From positions 7,820,284 through 7,884,283 of the forward strand of contig NC_092654.1 of the NCBI RefSeq assembly GCF_032118995.1: a stretch of DNA of 64,000 nt, written 5' to 3'. Source of the DNA: Asterias amurensis (Eukaryota; Echinodermata; Asteroidea; Forcipulatida; Asteriidae). The notes below the pieces were generated by a model. That model did no database searches and was not told where the DNA came from. It saw nothing but the letters and a program-made list of their open reading frames with translations. The position numbers and the translations under genes were made by a program. Shown in pieces: positions 1 to 11,352 of this stretch (the first letter of the stretch is position 1; each line of letters begins with the position of its first letter).

Positions 1-3000
1 TGGGCATCCTGAACAACTTTCCTGTTTGGAGTCATGCAAAATTCGCAAAACCTTGGGAGTTACAACTTTTTGGTGCAAAAGTGACGTCATAATTTGACCA
101 AAAATCATCGATTACCGCCAAAATATAACAGTGACTGAGTTCAAATTTGCACCGGCACACTCGGGTGGGGTATCAGCAAGAAGCAATCACGCTAATTCGA
201 CTTTTCGGGATGGCTCGAAAATTAAAATGTTTATTCCCCGAAGGGAAAAGTTAAGAGCGGCCATCTTGTTTTTTCTAATAGTCAACTCTGGAAATCGCGT
301 TTTGACGGTGCAAATCGACCAAGTTGGGCATCCTGAACAACTTTCCTGTTTGGAGTCATCCAAAATTCGCAAAACCTTGGGAGTTACAACTTTTTGGTGC
401 AAAAGTGACGTCATAATTTGACCAAAAATCATCGATTACCGCCAAAATATAACAGTGACGGAGTTCAAATTTGCAACCGGCACACTCGGTGGGGTATCCG
501 CAAGAAGTAACCACGCTATTTCGGCTTTTCGAGGTGGCTCGAAAATTAAAATGCTTATTCCCCGAAGGGAAAAGGGAAAAGCGGCCATCTTGTTTTTCTA
601 ATAGTCAACTATGGAAATCGCATTTTGACGGTGCAAATCGACCAAGTTGAGCATTCTGAACAATTTTCCTGTGTGGAGTCATGCAAAATTCGCAAAAACT
701 TGGGAATTACAACTTTTTGGTGCAAAAGTGACGTCATAATTTGACCAAAAATCGTCGATTACCGCCAAAATATAACAGTGACGGAGTTCAAATTTGCACC
801 GGCACACTCGGGTGGGGTATCCACAAGAAGTAATCACGCTATTTCGGCTTTTCGGGGTGGCTCGCAAATTAAAATGTTTATTCCCCAAAAGGAAAAGGGA
901 AAAGCGGCCATCTTGTTTTTCTAATAGTCAACTCTGGAAATCGCGTTTTGACGGTGCAAATCGACCAAGTTGGGCATCCTGAACAACTTTCCTGTTTGTA
1001 GTCATCCAAAATTCGCAAAACCTTGGGAGTTACAACTTTTTGGTGCAAAAGTGACGTCATAATTTGACCAAAAATCATCGATTACCGCCAAAATATAACA
1101 GTGACGGAGTCCAAATTTGCACCGGCACACTCGGGTGGGGTATCCGCAAGAAGTAATCACGCTAATTCGGCTTTTCGGGATGGCTCGAAAATTAAAATGT
1201 ATATTCCCCGAGGGAAAAGGGAAGAGCGGCCATCTTGTTTTTCTAATAGTCAACTCTGGGTATCGCGTTTTGACGGTACAAATCGGTCCAATTTGAGCAT
1301 CCTGAACAACTTTCCAGTGTGGAGTCATGCAAAATTCGCAAAACCTTTGGAATTACAACTTTTTGGTGCAAAAGTGACGTCATCATTTGACCAAAAATCA
1401 TCGATTACCGCCAAAATATAACAGTGACGGAGTTCACACTCGGTGGGGTATCCGCAAGAAGTAATCACGCTATTTCGGCTTTTCGAGGTGGCTCGAAAAT
1501 TAAAATGCTTATTCCCCGAGGGGAAAGTTAAGAGCGGCCATCTTGTTTCTCTAATAGTCAACTCTGGAAATCGCGTTTTGACGGTGCAAAGCGACAAAGT
1601 TGAGCATCTTGAACAATTTTCCTGTGTGGAGTCATGCAAAATTCGCAAAAACTTGGGAATTACAACTTTTTGGTGCAAAAGTGACGTCATTATTTGACCA
1701 AAAATCATCGATTACCGCCAAAATATAACAGTGACGGAGTTCAAACTTGCCTCGGCACACTCGGTGGGGGTATCCGCAAGAAGTAATCACGCTATTTCGG
1801 CTTTTCGAGGTGGCTCGAAAATTAAAATGCTTATTCCCCGAGGAGAAAGTTAAGAGCGGCCATCTTGTTTTTCTAATAGTCAACTCTGGGTATCGCGTTT
1901 TGACGGTACAAATCGGTCCAAGTTGAGCATCCTGAACAACTTTCCAGTGTGGAGTCATGCAAAATTCGCAAAACCTTGGGAATTACAACTTTTTGGTGCA
2001 AAAGTGACGTCATAATTTGACCAAAAATCATCGATTACCGCCAAAATATAACAGTGACGGAGTTCAAAGTTGCACCGGCACACTCGGGAAAAGGGAAGAG
2101 CGGCCATTTTGTTTTTCTAATAGTCAACTCTGGAAATCGAGTTTTGACGGTGCAAATCGACCAAGTTCAGCATCCTGAACAATTTTCCTGTGTGAAATCA
2201 TGCAAAATTCGCAAAAACTTGGGAATTACAACTTTTTGGTGCAAAAGTGACGTCATAATTTGACCAAAAATCATCGATTACCGCCAAAATATAACAGTGA
2301 CGGAGTTCAAATTTGCACCGGCACACTCGGGTGGGGTATCCGCAAGAAGTAATCACGCTAATTCGGCTTTTTGGGGTGGCTTGAAAATTAAAAAGTTTTT
2401 ATTCCCCGGGCAGGAAAAAGGGAAGAGCGGCCATATTGTTTTTCTAATAGTCAACTCTGGAAATCGCGTTTTGACGGTGCAAATCGACCATGTTGGGCAT
2501 CCTGAACAACTTTCCTGTTTGGAGTCATCCAAAATTCGCAAAACCTTGGGAGTTACAACTTTTTGGTGCAAAAGTGACGTCATAATTTGACCAAAAATCA
2601 TCGATTACCGCCAAAATATAACAGTGACTGAGTTCAAACTTGCACCGGCACACTCGGGTGGGGTATCCGCAAGAAGTAATCACGCTAATTCGACTTTTCG
2701 GGATGGCTCGAAAATTAAAATGTATATTCCCCGAAGGGAAAAGGGAAGAGCGGCCATCTCGTTTTTTCTAATAGTCAACTCTGGAAATCACGTTAATTCG
2801 ACTTTTCGGGATGGCTCGAAAATTAAAATGTATATTCCCCGAAGGGAAAAGGGAAGAGCGGCCATCTTGTTTTTTCTAATAGTCAACTCTGTTTTGACGG
2901 TGCAAATCGACCAAATTGAGCATCCTGTACAATTTTCCTGTGTGGAGTCATGCACAATTCGCAAAAACTTGGGAATTACAACTTTTTGGTGCAAAAGTGA

Positions 3001-5774
3001 CGTCATAATTTGACCAAAAATCATCGATTACCGCCAAAATATAACGGTGACTGAGTTCAAATTTGCACCGGCACACTCGGGTGGGGTATCCGCAAGAAGT
3101 AATCACGCTAATTCGGCTTTCCGGGGTGGCTCGAAAATTGAAATATTTGTTCCCCAAAGGGAAAAGGGAAGAGCGGCCATCTTGTTTTTCTAATAGTCAA
3201 CTCTGGAAATCGCGTTTTGACGGTGCAAATCAACCAAATTGAGAATCCTGTACAATTTTCCTGTGTGGAGTCATGCAAAATTCGCAAAACCTTTGGAATT
3301 ACAACTTTTTGGTGCAAAAGTGACGTCATCATTTGACCAAAAATCATCGATTACCGCCAAAATATAACAGTGACGGAGTTCAAATTTGCACCGGCACACT
3401 CGGTGGGGTATCCGTAAGAAGTAATCACGCTATTTCGGCTTTTCGGGGTGGCTCGAAAATTAAAATGTTTATTCCCCAAAGGAAAAAGGGAAGAGCGGCC
3501 ATCTTGTTTTTCTAATAGTCAACTCTGGAAATCGAGTTTTGACGGTGCAAATCGACCAAGTTGAGCATCCTGAACAATTTTCCTGTGTGAAATCATGCAA
3601 AATTCGCAAAAACTTGGGAATTACAACTTTTTGGTGCAAAAGTGACGTCATAATTTGACCAAAAATCATCGATTACCGCCAAAATATAACAGTGACGGAG
3701 TTCAAACTTGCACCGGCACACTCGGGTGGGGTATCCGCAAGAAGTAATCACGCTAATTTGGCTCTTTGGGGTGGCTTGAAAATTAAAAAGTTTTTATTCC
3801 CCGGGCAGGGAAAAGGGAAGAGCGGCAATATTGTTTTTCTAATAGTCAACTCTGGAAATCGCGTTTTGACGGTGCAAATCGACCAAGTTGGGCATCCTGA
3901 ACAACATTCCTGTTTGGAGTCATCCAAAATTCGCAAAATCTTGGGAATTACAACTTTTTGGTGCAAAAGTGACGTCATAATTTGACCAAAAATCACCGAT
4001 TACCGCCAAAATATAACAGTGGCGGAGTTCAAATTTGCACCGGCACACTCGGTGGGGTATCCGCAAGAAGTAATCACGCTATTTCGGCTTTTCGAGGTGG
4101 CTCGAAAATTAAAATGCTTATTCCCCGAAGGGGAAAGGGAAGAGCGGCCATCTTGTTTTTCTAATAGTCAACTCTGGAAATCGCGTTTTGACGGTGCAAA
4201 TCGACCAAATTGAGCATCCTGTACAATTTTCCTGTGTGGAGTCATGCAAAATTCGCAAAAACTTGGGAATTACAACTTTTTGATGCAAAAGTGACGTCAT
4301 AATTTGACCAAAAATCATCGATTACCGCCAAAATATAACAGTGACGGAGTTCAAATTTGCACCGGCACACTCGAGTTGGGTATCCGCAAGAAGTAATCAC
4401 GCTAATTCGGCTTTTTGGGGTGGCTCGAAAATTAAAAAGTTTTTGTTCCCCGGGCAGGGAAAAGGGAAGAGCGGCCATATTGTTTTTCTAATAGTCAACT
4501 CTGAAAATCGCGTTTTGACTGTGCAAATCGACCAAGTTGGGCATCCTGAACAACTTTCCTGTTTGGAGTCATCCAAAATTCGCAAAATCTTGGGAATTAC
4601 AACTTTTTGGTGCAAAAGTGACGTCATAATTTGACCAAAAATCGTCGATTACCGCCAAAATATAACAGTGACGGAGTTCAAATTTGCACCGGCTCACTCG
4701 GGTGGGGTATCCGCAAGAAGTAATCACGTCATTTCGGCTTTTTGGGGTGGCTCGAAAATTAAAATGTTTATTCCCCGAAGGGAAAAGGGAAGAGCGGTCA
4801 TCTTGTTTTTCTAATAGTCAACTCTGGAAATCGCATTTTGACGGTGCAAATCGACCAAGTTGAGCATCCTGAACAATTTTCCTGTGTGGAGTCATGCAAA
4901 ATTCGCAAAACCTTGGGAATTAAAACTTTTTGGTGCAAAAGTGACGTCATTATTTGACCAAAAATCATCGATTACCGCCAAAATATAACAGTGACGGAGT
5001 TCAAATTTGCACCGGCACACTCGGGTTGGGTATCCGCAAGAAGTAATCATGCTAATTCGGCTCTTTGGGGTGGCTCGAAAATTAAAAAGTTTTTATTCCC
5101 CGGGGAGGGAAAAGGGAAGAGCGGCCATCTTGTTTTTCTAATAGTCAACTCTGGAAATCGCGTTTTGACGGTACAAATCGACCAAGTTGAGCATCCTGAA
5201 CAACTTTCCTGTGTGGAGTCTTGCAAAACTCGCAAAACCTTGGGAATTATAACTTTTTGGTGCAAAAGTGACGTCATAATTTGACCAAAAATCATCGATT
5301 ACCGCCAAAATGTAACAGTGACGGAGTTCAAATTTGCACCGACACACTCGGGTGGGGTATCCGCAAGAAGTAATCACGCTATTTCGGCTTTTCGGGGTGG
5401 CTCGCAAATTAAAATGCTTATTCCCCAAAGGGAAAAGGGAAGAGCGGCCATCTTGTTTTTCTAATAGTCAACTCTGGATATCGCGTTTTGACGGTACAAA
5501 TCGACCAAGTTGAGCATTCTGAACAACTTTCCTGTGTGGAGTCATGCAAAACTCGCAAAACCTTGGGAATTAAAACTTTTTGGTGCAAAAGTGACGTCAT
5601 AATTTGACCAAAAATCGTCGATTACCGCCAAAATGTAACAGTGATGGAGTTCAAATTTGCACCGGCACACTCTGGCGGGGTATCCGCAAGAAGTAATCAC
5701 GCTAATTCGGCTTTTCGGGGTTGCTCGAAAATTAAAATTTTATTCCCCGGTTAGGGAAAAGGGAAGAGCGGCCA
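1..5774 (+). repeat. 324-bp satellite array (about 18 monomers)
   Basis: The landmark sequence cataatttgacc recurs near 88, 411, 736, 1060, 1381, 1688, 2010, 2251, 2580, 3003, 3327, 3648, 3977, 4301, 4625, 4951, 5274 and 5598, so the monomer is about 324 bp. All copies are in the same orientation. One unit is shortened to about 241 bp (near 2010-2251). Another is lengthened to about 423 bp by an internal duplication (near 2580-3003). Two variants alternate around the cccgaaggg segment; the second carries cccgggcaggg (near 2400, 3800, 4450, with a related form near 5100). Every monomer carries gtgacgtcat, which includes the CREB/ATF core TGACGTCA. Open frames of 60-130 codons run through the array on both strands, but they follow the repeat and are not treated as genes. 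Confidence 0.95.
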
Positions 5775-5934
5775 TGTGACGGAGTTTAAATTTGCACCGG
5801 CACACTCGGGTGGGCGGATACCCCACCCGAGTGTGACGGTGCAAATTTGAACACCGTCCCTTTTATATTTTGGCGGTAATCGACGATTTTTGGTCAAATT
5901 ATGACTCCAAACAGGAAAGTTGTTCAGGATGCCT
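5775..5934. repeat. Inverted foldback end of the 324-bp satellite array
   Basis: Bases 5776-5814 are the satellite in the array orientation. From about 5822 to 5934 the same sequence runs in the opposite direction, first back through the cacactcgggtggg segment and the ttgaccaaaaatc segment. It then jumps to the reverse complement of the gcatcctgaacaac segment, so part of a monomer is missing between them. The junction is a hairpin of roughly 35-40 bp arms with a short spacer. Confidence 0.85.
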
Positions 5935-6013
5935 CGTTTTTATAACTGATCAATAACAGTGATTCCCCTATTCTCTTATTATAGTGAAAAAGACAAGTCA
6001 AGAAAAATGCGAG

Positions 6014-6282
6014 AAAGGAGCTTCCAGCAACTTCTCCTGTACAAATCAATAATTGTAAATCTCAGTCACGTTTGATCTTTGATTACATTCTTTGCAAAGT
6101 ATCATCATGGTGCCTTTAATGGCCGTACTGTTACTGAGGGCGTTAGGAAAATGCTGGAGGAGACCTTCGACCATTGCCTATCACTGAGCTACAACCTCAG
6201 TGGTAAAGGCAAGACGGGTAAAAGGAGCTTCCAGAAACTTCTCCTGTACAAATCAATAATTGTAAATCTCAGTCACGTTTGA
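6014..6282 (+). pseudogene. DUF4806-like exon, upstream copy of a 207-bp tandem duplication
   Basis: The open frame at 6079-6282 reads ...FNGRTVTEGVRKMLEETFDH... then LSLSYNLSGKGKTGKRSFQK. This matches the general pattern of the DUF4806 family (a GG/NGR turn, VRxxL, then Y-W/L-x-G-x-G and KxxFxxLxL), a domain of unknown function found in invertebrate and transposon-associated proteins. The unit repeats with an exact 207-bp period: the segment aaaggagcttccag lies at 6014, 6221 and 6428. A stop (TGA) lies directly upstream in frame, and pyrimidine-rich sequence ending in ttgcaaag just before TATCATCATGG could be the acceptor. This copy ends in a stop at about 6280 rather than a good splice donor, so it is probably a non-coding duplicate. 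Family assignment is from motif memory. Confidence 0.6.
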
Positions 6283-6285
6283 TCT

Positions 6286-6470
6286 TTGATTACATTCTTT
6301 GCAAAGTATCATCTTGGTGCCTTTAATGGCCGTACTGTTACTGAGGGCGTTAGGAAAATGCTGGAGGAGACCTTCGACCATTGCCTATCACTGAGCTACA
6401 ACCTCAGTGGTAAAGGCAAGACGGGTAAAAGGAGCTTCCAGAAACTTCTCCTGTACAAATCAATATTTGG
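6286..6470 (+). CDS. DUF4806-like exon, downstream copy with splice donor
   Basis: This is the second 207-bp unit and is nearly identical to the first (YHLG in place of YHHG). It carries a DUF4806-like segment of about 60 residues: VTEGVRKMLEETFDHCLSLS, then SGKGKTGKRSFQKLLLYKSI. Unlike the upstream copy it runs into a consensus donor, ATATTTGG|GTAAGG, at 6470/6471, so it could be spliced. The same domain appears on the minus strand at 63056-63238 in a gene fragment with other exons, which supports the reading. The next coding segment on this strand is the BEN-domain exon 350 bp downstream; whether the two belong to one transcript is inference. Possible alternatives are a host gene fragment or a transposon-borne gene. 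Confidence 0.6.
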
Positions 6471-6824
6471 GTAAGGATATTCCGGTCATTGGTGGTACAT
6501 GATTATTGGTTCAAGAAAAAAGACAAACAGGAAAATGAACAATGAAATACAAAACGATTCCCGATTGGTTTTTTTCTCTTGGTTTGTTGTTGTTGTTATT
6601 ATTTTCTATGTTGGGTGCTGGTTGAAAATGTGAAGTCAATGAGCTGAATTTATAAAAAGTAGCAATTGCTTTTTCTAGGCTTTTGCTTACATCTTCATAA
6701 CATGCAAAAGCTCAAGTTCTAAGAAAAAACAAAAGCTTGTTTCTTGTTGCCTAAACACTACGTGTACAAAGTAGGTAGTGAAATAGAAGGAGCCTGTGCA
6801 AGAGCCGTTTCCTTTTTAACCCTG

Positions 6825-7369
6825 CCACTGAAGATCAAGTAGAAGACCAAGTACAAGAGGTGTTGGAAGTGCCAAAGACACCGGGTTCATCCTTTGACAC
6901 GGCTGATATTTTTGGAAAACTCATCAACTAGCTTGGATCCAAAGGCCTGTCACCGGTTGTGACCAGTCCACCACTACCTTTGACGTCCCTTATTCGCGTT
7001 CCACAGTCCTCATCACCAAGATCCCCCACACCGCCGCCGACCAGGGCGCCATCAACGCAACGTACACCAGCACAAGCAACAACCTCATCTCCCAGCTCGA
7101 CCCTGCCTGATCTTACTCCACAAAAGGTGATGCAATGGAAGGCAGGATCGTGCTCCGAGCCAAACTTTGCTTTGGCACTTGTAAGGCTTCTCTTTTCAGA
7201 GAGGGAGATGGGGGAGTCTAACTGTCGTGGTGTACGAGGCAAGAAGCAACTTGACCCCAACCGCCTAGAAACCGTCAGGCGGTTAACATCCAAGGCGTCT
7301 GCTCGGTCTCCTATACATTCTGGCAAAAGGAGTGCAGAGTCGCCATTGACGAAGGGTGTAGGAGTCTGA
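6825..7369 (+). pseudogene. BEN-domain protein, 3'-terminal exon (in-frame stop)
   Basis: One frame runs from about 6825 (EDQVEDQVQEVLEVPKTPG...) to a TGA at 7367-7369, with one in-frame TAG at 6929-6931. After the stop come a Ser/Thr/Pro-rich linker of about 50 residues (6940-7115) and then a BEN-like domain at 7120-7310: NFALALVRLLFSEREMGESN followed by CRGVRGKKQLDPNRLETVRR. The signature (LLF-S/T-xxE-hydrophobic, SN-x-x-G-x-RGKK, LDP-x-+-L-x-x-[IV]) is typical of BEN domains, which bind DNA or chromatin. The domain is short at its C-terminus. A poly(A) signal follows 21 bases after the stop. A candidate acceptor (ccctgccactgaag) lies near 6820. The TAG means a decayed gene, a sequencing error, or a coding exon that starts downstream of it. 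Its proximity to the DUF4806 exon suggests one gene, but this is not proven. Confidence 0.6.
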
Positions 7370-7390
7370 GGAGATCTGAGAAGTCCGAAA

Positions 7391-7396
7391 AATAAA
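7391..7396 (+). promoter_or_regulatory. Poly(A) signal AATAAA after the BEN-domain exon
   Basis: AATAAA lies about 21 bases downstream of the stop codon of the BEN-domain frame. A canonical hexamer so close to the stop fits a short 3' UTR. Confidence 0.5.
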
Positions 7397-8725
7397 GGCT
7401 TCGTACAGGTTCAGTAAATATATCTTTCTCGGTCAATTTCTGAAAATGAGCAGCCAATTTAACCACCAGCCTTTGCTATTTCACACGAAATAAGTCTTTA
7501 TAAGACTAGTCAAATCTACTTTTACGTCATTCCATTTAACAAACTTTTCATTCAATTCAACAATTCATCGAAGCTGCATTCAAATTCGCAGGAGTTTTTT
7601 TGAGGTGTGTGTTTAGTTACACAATTTCATTTTTGGGCTGTCAATTCTGGACAACTTTGAAAAACCGGACAGCTTTGAAATTTAAATTGGCTGACTCTTT
7701 TTCCGAAATTGACCTAGAAACCCTATATTAAAAATACTGTAAATAATTATTGGCTTTCAAGTCTGTTTTTTTCTTCTCCCCCCCCCCCCTGTATATGTAT
7801 AATAAAGCGCATACATAAACGATAATTAAATTACCAAGCCGATGTTAAAAATTTTGTATTAATAATAATTGATACTGATAGGTATGAGTAGCAATCTAAC
7901 TAGGGTTAAAACAAAAACTCAAAACATATTAGAAAATGATATATTGGCACATGGCTTGTTTCAGCCCGATTCGTTTCAGCCTAGCTGTATTTTCTTTTCA
8001 AGAATGATCAGCAGAATAATCAGTAACATGATTTGATCATCGTGAATTGTGAATTGAAATAGTGTATGTATTTTAAATTTGGTACAAGTTGTCACTGTGT
8101 TATGAGAGTGAGTCGTCAATAAAATCATCAAATACTGAATCTACCTGAACTTGTCTAGTGTGCCTCGGTAGTCGTTTTAGTACACTAAATAAGAACCCCA
8201 TGCTAAACAGCATTGAAACTGTACTTCAAGCTCTAACGTATTACGACATTGATTACAGTATGTTTGCATTATAAGTTTGATATGGATACCTTTACTCAAA
8301 AGTAAATTGCTTTTCTTCAAAATGTCCGAGCATGCGCTAAGCCCCATTGATAAAGATTGCTAATAATCATTTTGCAAATATGAACCAGACTTCTTTGTTC
8401 CTCCAGCCTCGGGTTAGTTACAATGATATCGATATTGGCTGCACCATGATAGAGGTCTATAGAGAATGCTATTGAAATGCATTAACTTGTTTCAAAAATT
8501 ATTATGATTTTTTTTAACATATCCTCAGCATAAAGATAAACAAATTGTTAGCTATGTTAATCAATTGTTTCTGTAGTGAAACACTGTGCATTAGAGTCTC
8601 TTCAGTATTTCAGTAGTATATCTCTTCGGGACATTAATCCCATGCGGAACGTTTCCAAACGCTGTAGCGTATTTTTCACTAAACATAGATAATTTTAGTA
8701 AATACTTGCAAGTCAAAACTTTTTC
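7397..8725. other. AT-rich stretch without recognised gene
   Basis: No exon-like segment was recognised. It holds a poly-C run (about 7776-7788) followed by aataaagcg, a second AATAAA near 8118, and AT-rich unique-looking sequence. It could be an intron or intergenic. Confidence 0.5.
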
Positions 8726-9079
8726 TTGCTTTTATTCATATGGATGGTAAATGTTTTCTCGGTCAATTTGCTTGATATTTGGTCAAGTGAGGAGATTCTG
8801 AGCAAGTTTGAAGGCACTGTCCATAACAGTCGTAAAACAGCAGTGTTTGGGACAATTAAAAAACAAATGGGGGGGGGGGGGGGTTGGCTATGTCAGGAAT
8901 GTGAAAGAAGTACGCAACAAATCAAAAACATGAAGGGAAGCTACACGTACAAGAAGGCCAGGGCCACGAATATGAGGAGTGGTGCTGGCCGAATAGAAGT
9001 GCTGTTTCAAGAGAAGATGGACTTGATTCTCGGAGATAGACCATGCATCCAGCCGGTGGTAATGGCCATATTTTTTTGA
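8726..9079 (+). CDS. Myb/SANT-like DNA-binding domain fragment
   Basis: The open frame from about 8770 reads IWSSEEILSKFEGTVHNSRK and, after a glycine run, QQIKNMKGSYTYKKARATNM, RSGAGRIEVLFQEKMDLILG, DRPCIQP. This follows the Myb/SANT-like domain layout often found in invertebrate genomes, alone or beside Harbinger-type transposases: W-x-x-x-E, a Q-C-like third helix KIKNLKxxY, then SG-x-G/R...F-x-E-x-D-x-ILG-x-RP. The five glycines are coded by a run of 14 G at about 8869-8882, a simple-repeat expansion inside the domain that may shift the frame in other alleles. There is no Harbinger transposase nearby. A start codon was not identified; the segment could be one exon or a decayed copy. Confidence 0.6.
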   Translation: MLLFIWMVNVFSVNLLDIWSSEEILSKFEGTVHNSRKTAVFGTIKKQMGGGGGWLCQECERSTQQIKNMKGSYTYKKARATNMRSGAGRIEVLFQEKMDLILGDRPCIQPVVMAIFF

Positions 9080-9620
9080 TTATTTGGATTACGAAAGCTG
9101 AAAAAGTCAGAGAAAGATTGAGCGACTCGTACAATGTGGGCAACTAGTGAAGGCAGCAAAAATCAGACAAGACGAACGTTTGCAACTAAAACATCCAGGA
9201 CAAAGATTGTTCTAATGGTAGCAATAGAAGCTCGATACCATCAAAGCTGCAAATCTGCAAGAGTTGACCTGTTTCGCTTGTTCGATCTTAACTAGTGCGC
9301 CATCAAACAAGTTCAACTAATACAAGAGGGAGATATTGTCAGTGCACCTAAGGCCTCAGAAATAACCTTGTTTGGTCAACCATGACAAGAGGCCCTCTTG
9401 AAGAGGGGGATTAATGATAAAAAAACCTTCAAAAAGTCCAAGATTAAGTCCAAGTACAAAGAACATGTATGCAGGGATGCAAGTGACTCTTTCCTTCAGA
9501 GCCTGAATTTTTTTGCAGCGCAGAGAGGGGGTCAGAGAGAGTTTTTTTAACATACCTCAGAAAATCCAGACTTCTTTTAGTTAGTTGATACATGTACTGC
9601 AACAAAGGAACAAGGCAACT
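9080..9620. other. No recognised feature
   Basis: Unique-looking sequence. A minus-strand frame at 9356-9553 has no recognisable domain and no splice signals that I could support. Confidence 0.4.
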
Positions 9621-9623
9621 TAC

Positions 9624-9670
9624 CCGAGCCACTCTCCGGTAACATCAATCTCTAAGTGTTCTCCAGTGAC
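9624..9670 (-). CDS. Short internal exon of unidentified gene
   Basis: On the minus strand a 47-base segment is bounded by an acceptor (cctgttgcag|GTCAC, exon start 9670) and a strong donor (GGCTCGG|GTAAGT, exon end 9624). Only phase 0 is open, giving VTGEHLEIDVTGEWL plus two bases. The upstream minus-strand exon at 18474-18582 ends exactly in phase 0, so the two join without a shift as ...LLIEKIE-VTGEHLEID.... I do not recognise the protein. Agreement of splice sites, phase and composition supports a real gene; no transcript evidence is available. Confidence 0.5.
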
Positions 9671-10400
9671 CTGCAACAGGAATGATCAAAATGTGTACAC
9701 ATTATTAGTCTCTTAAAACACATTTTAAAAAGAATTAACTTCAGTTATAAATTGTTAACTTCAGTCATTAATATGTCACAAAAATAATTTTCTTCTCAGG
9801 AGACGATTATTTTAGCATAAAACGTAATTTCATGACATTGTTTTACTAATTTCTCAAAGACTACAGAACCTCAGCAAGTAATATTTTAAGGTACGCTTTC
9901 TACTTGTTACCTTCATACGATGTAAACCTGTGGACAAGATGTTTCGTGTTACAAAAGGCACCCACATCCTTTACAGACTAACTAATAACATAAAACTTCA
10001 TCGGCAACAAAATCGGATGCAATGAATTGAAGAGGACAAGCCAATTACAATAATGTTATGAAATCCAAGAAAGTTACGGATGAATGACTTCAATAAACAA
10101 CCTTGGAGGAGGTGACTAGAGCTACAGGAAAGTGAAAACCTATTTTTTAAGTCATGGGTCAACAGTTCATTTCTTGATTAGTTGCGATAATGTAACCCTC
10201 CTCCTGACGGTAACCATTGGGAGGAGGGTAGGCTATCGCAACTAGTTATTGATGATCTTTTGTTCAGCAGCACATTTCTTTGTGGGCAAGCATTTTTCGA
10301 TTTACACAATGCGAATTACCAGACAAGCTTCAGAGATGAATAAACTAGAGCCCTATTTGATAAGGTTTATCGCTTTTCAGAAACGCAATGCATTGTGGGA
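9671..10400. other. Probable intron sequence with a fragment of a dispersed repeat
   Basis: The segment near 9780-9900 (acttttt-like stem, cctcagcaagtaatatttt, ctttctac) resembles the segment at 16230-16310, so both belong to one dispersed repeat. Nothing else was recognised. Confidence 0.5.
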
Positions 10401-10407
10401 AGGGATA

Positions 10408-10529
10408 ACTTTCCGTATGGCGCCACCACTTTTTCACGCATTTTTACAAAAAGGGATATCTCATTGAGGTAAATTAGATACTATATTTTTTCATATCGAA
10501 TGAAAAAGTGGTGGCGCCATACGGAAACT
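10408..10529. repeat. Inverted-repeat (foldback) element, about 28-bp arms
   Basis: aactttccgtatggcgccac at 10408 and its reverse complement ending near 10529 form arms of about 28 bp: ccgtatggcgccaccacttt and its mirror. The arms enclose about 65 AT-rich bases, as in a short MITE-like foldback. No target duplication could be defined. Confidence 0.8.
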
Positions 10530-11155
10530 TTTCCATGGGAAGGAATATGGGGCGGTTTCTATGCAGTTTCTAAGACTCGCGCACGCAACGCCTATACCTT
10601 TGTAAGGGTTCAACAGCGCCCTCTCTTGATATTTTGCTATTCGCAATAAACCTTATGGTACAAGGAAATCCAACAATATATTGCTCGAATTTTCTACCAC
10701 TGCTGCATGCCTATATGAAGTGCCTCCTGCTGTCTCATCATGATTTCAATGGCATAATGCTTACGAATTAAAATATTGACTGCTTTCAAGATTGAATTTA
10801 TTCGGATAAAAATACAGCAAGAAGATATCAAAAATACATACCCAACAACAGGAGTAAAGACCAGGAAATAAGATATAAAATAAAAACACAAGATAGTAAT
10901 AATGCACAAAATTACTCAAGGACATACCCCCACACCCCCAAAAAAAAAAAAAAAATAAATAAATAAATAAATAAATAATTACCCGCCAAAAAACTTTTGT
11001 TGTTTGGGTCAAAATAATGAAGTTGAATACAATACATGAGAGTTTGCTTACCATGTTAATGGGTGCAAGTTCACCTCTGAATAAGAATGAGATAGCGTGG
11101 TGGAACAGCTCAGTCTTCTTGCTTGTAGAATTCAAAGATGATTCGACCACTTCAC
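10530..11155. other. AT-rich sequence with (AAAT)n microsatellite
   Basis: A poly-A run followed by about six AAAT units lies at about 10939-10978. No coding segment was recognised. Confidence 0.6.
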
Positions 11156-11352
11156 CTCATTCCTCTCCTTCCTTGCTCCCACAGCCGGTCGCTTGCTGCG
11201 GGGCGCAGAGGCCATGACACGTTGCCAGACCTCATGGTATCGGCCTCGCGGTGTTCCTCCAAAAGTTTCCTGTAGACTTTCGGACGAAGCTCTGCATCCC
11301 TGCTGTCTGTGCTGCTGCGCTGGTGCTGCTGGATGAAGGCCGTTGCTTTTTT
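11156..11352 (-). CDS. Candidate coding exon, unidentified
   Basis: On the minus strand a GC-rich frame reads AFIQQHQRSSTDSRDAELRP, KVYRKLLEEHREADTMRSGN, VSWPLRPAASDRLWEQGRRG before a good donor at 11156/11155 (GGAATGAG|GTGAAG). The composition looks like protein and is unlike the AT-rich surroundings. The upstream border is weak: tagctag or gaaaaaag near 11345-11352 lacks a pyrimidine tract, so this may be a first exon starting at the ATG of DTMRSG. It ends in phase 2 and does not join in frame to the exon at 9624-9670. I do not recognise the protein. Confidence 0.35.

Noticed and set aside
1..5600. Many 60-130-codon open frames on both strands
   Set aside because: They repeat with the 324-bp satellite on both strands at once and have no domains; they are a property of the repeat.
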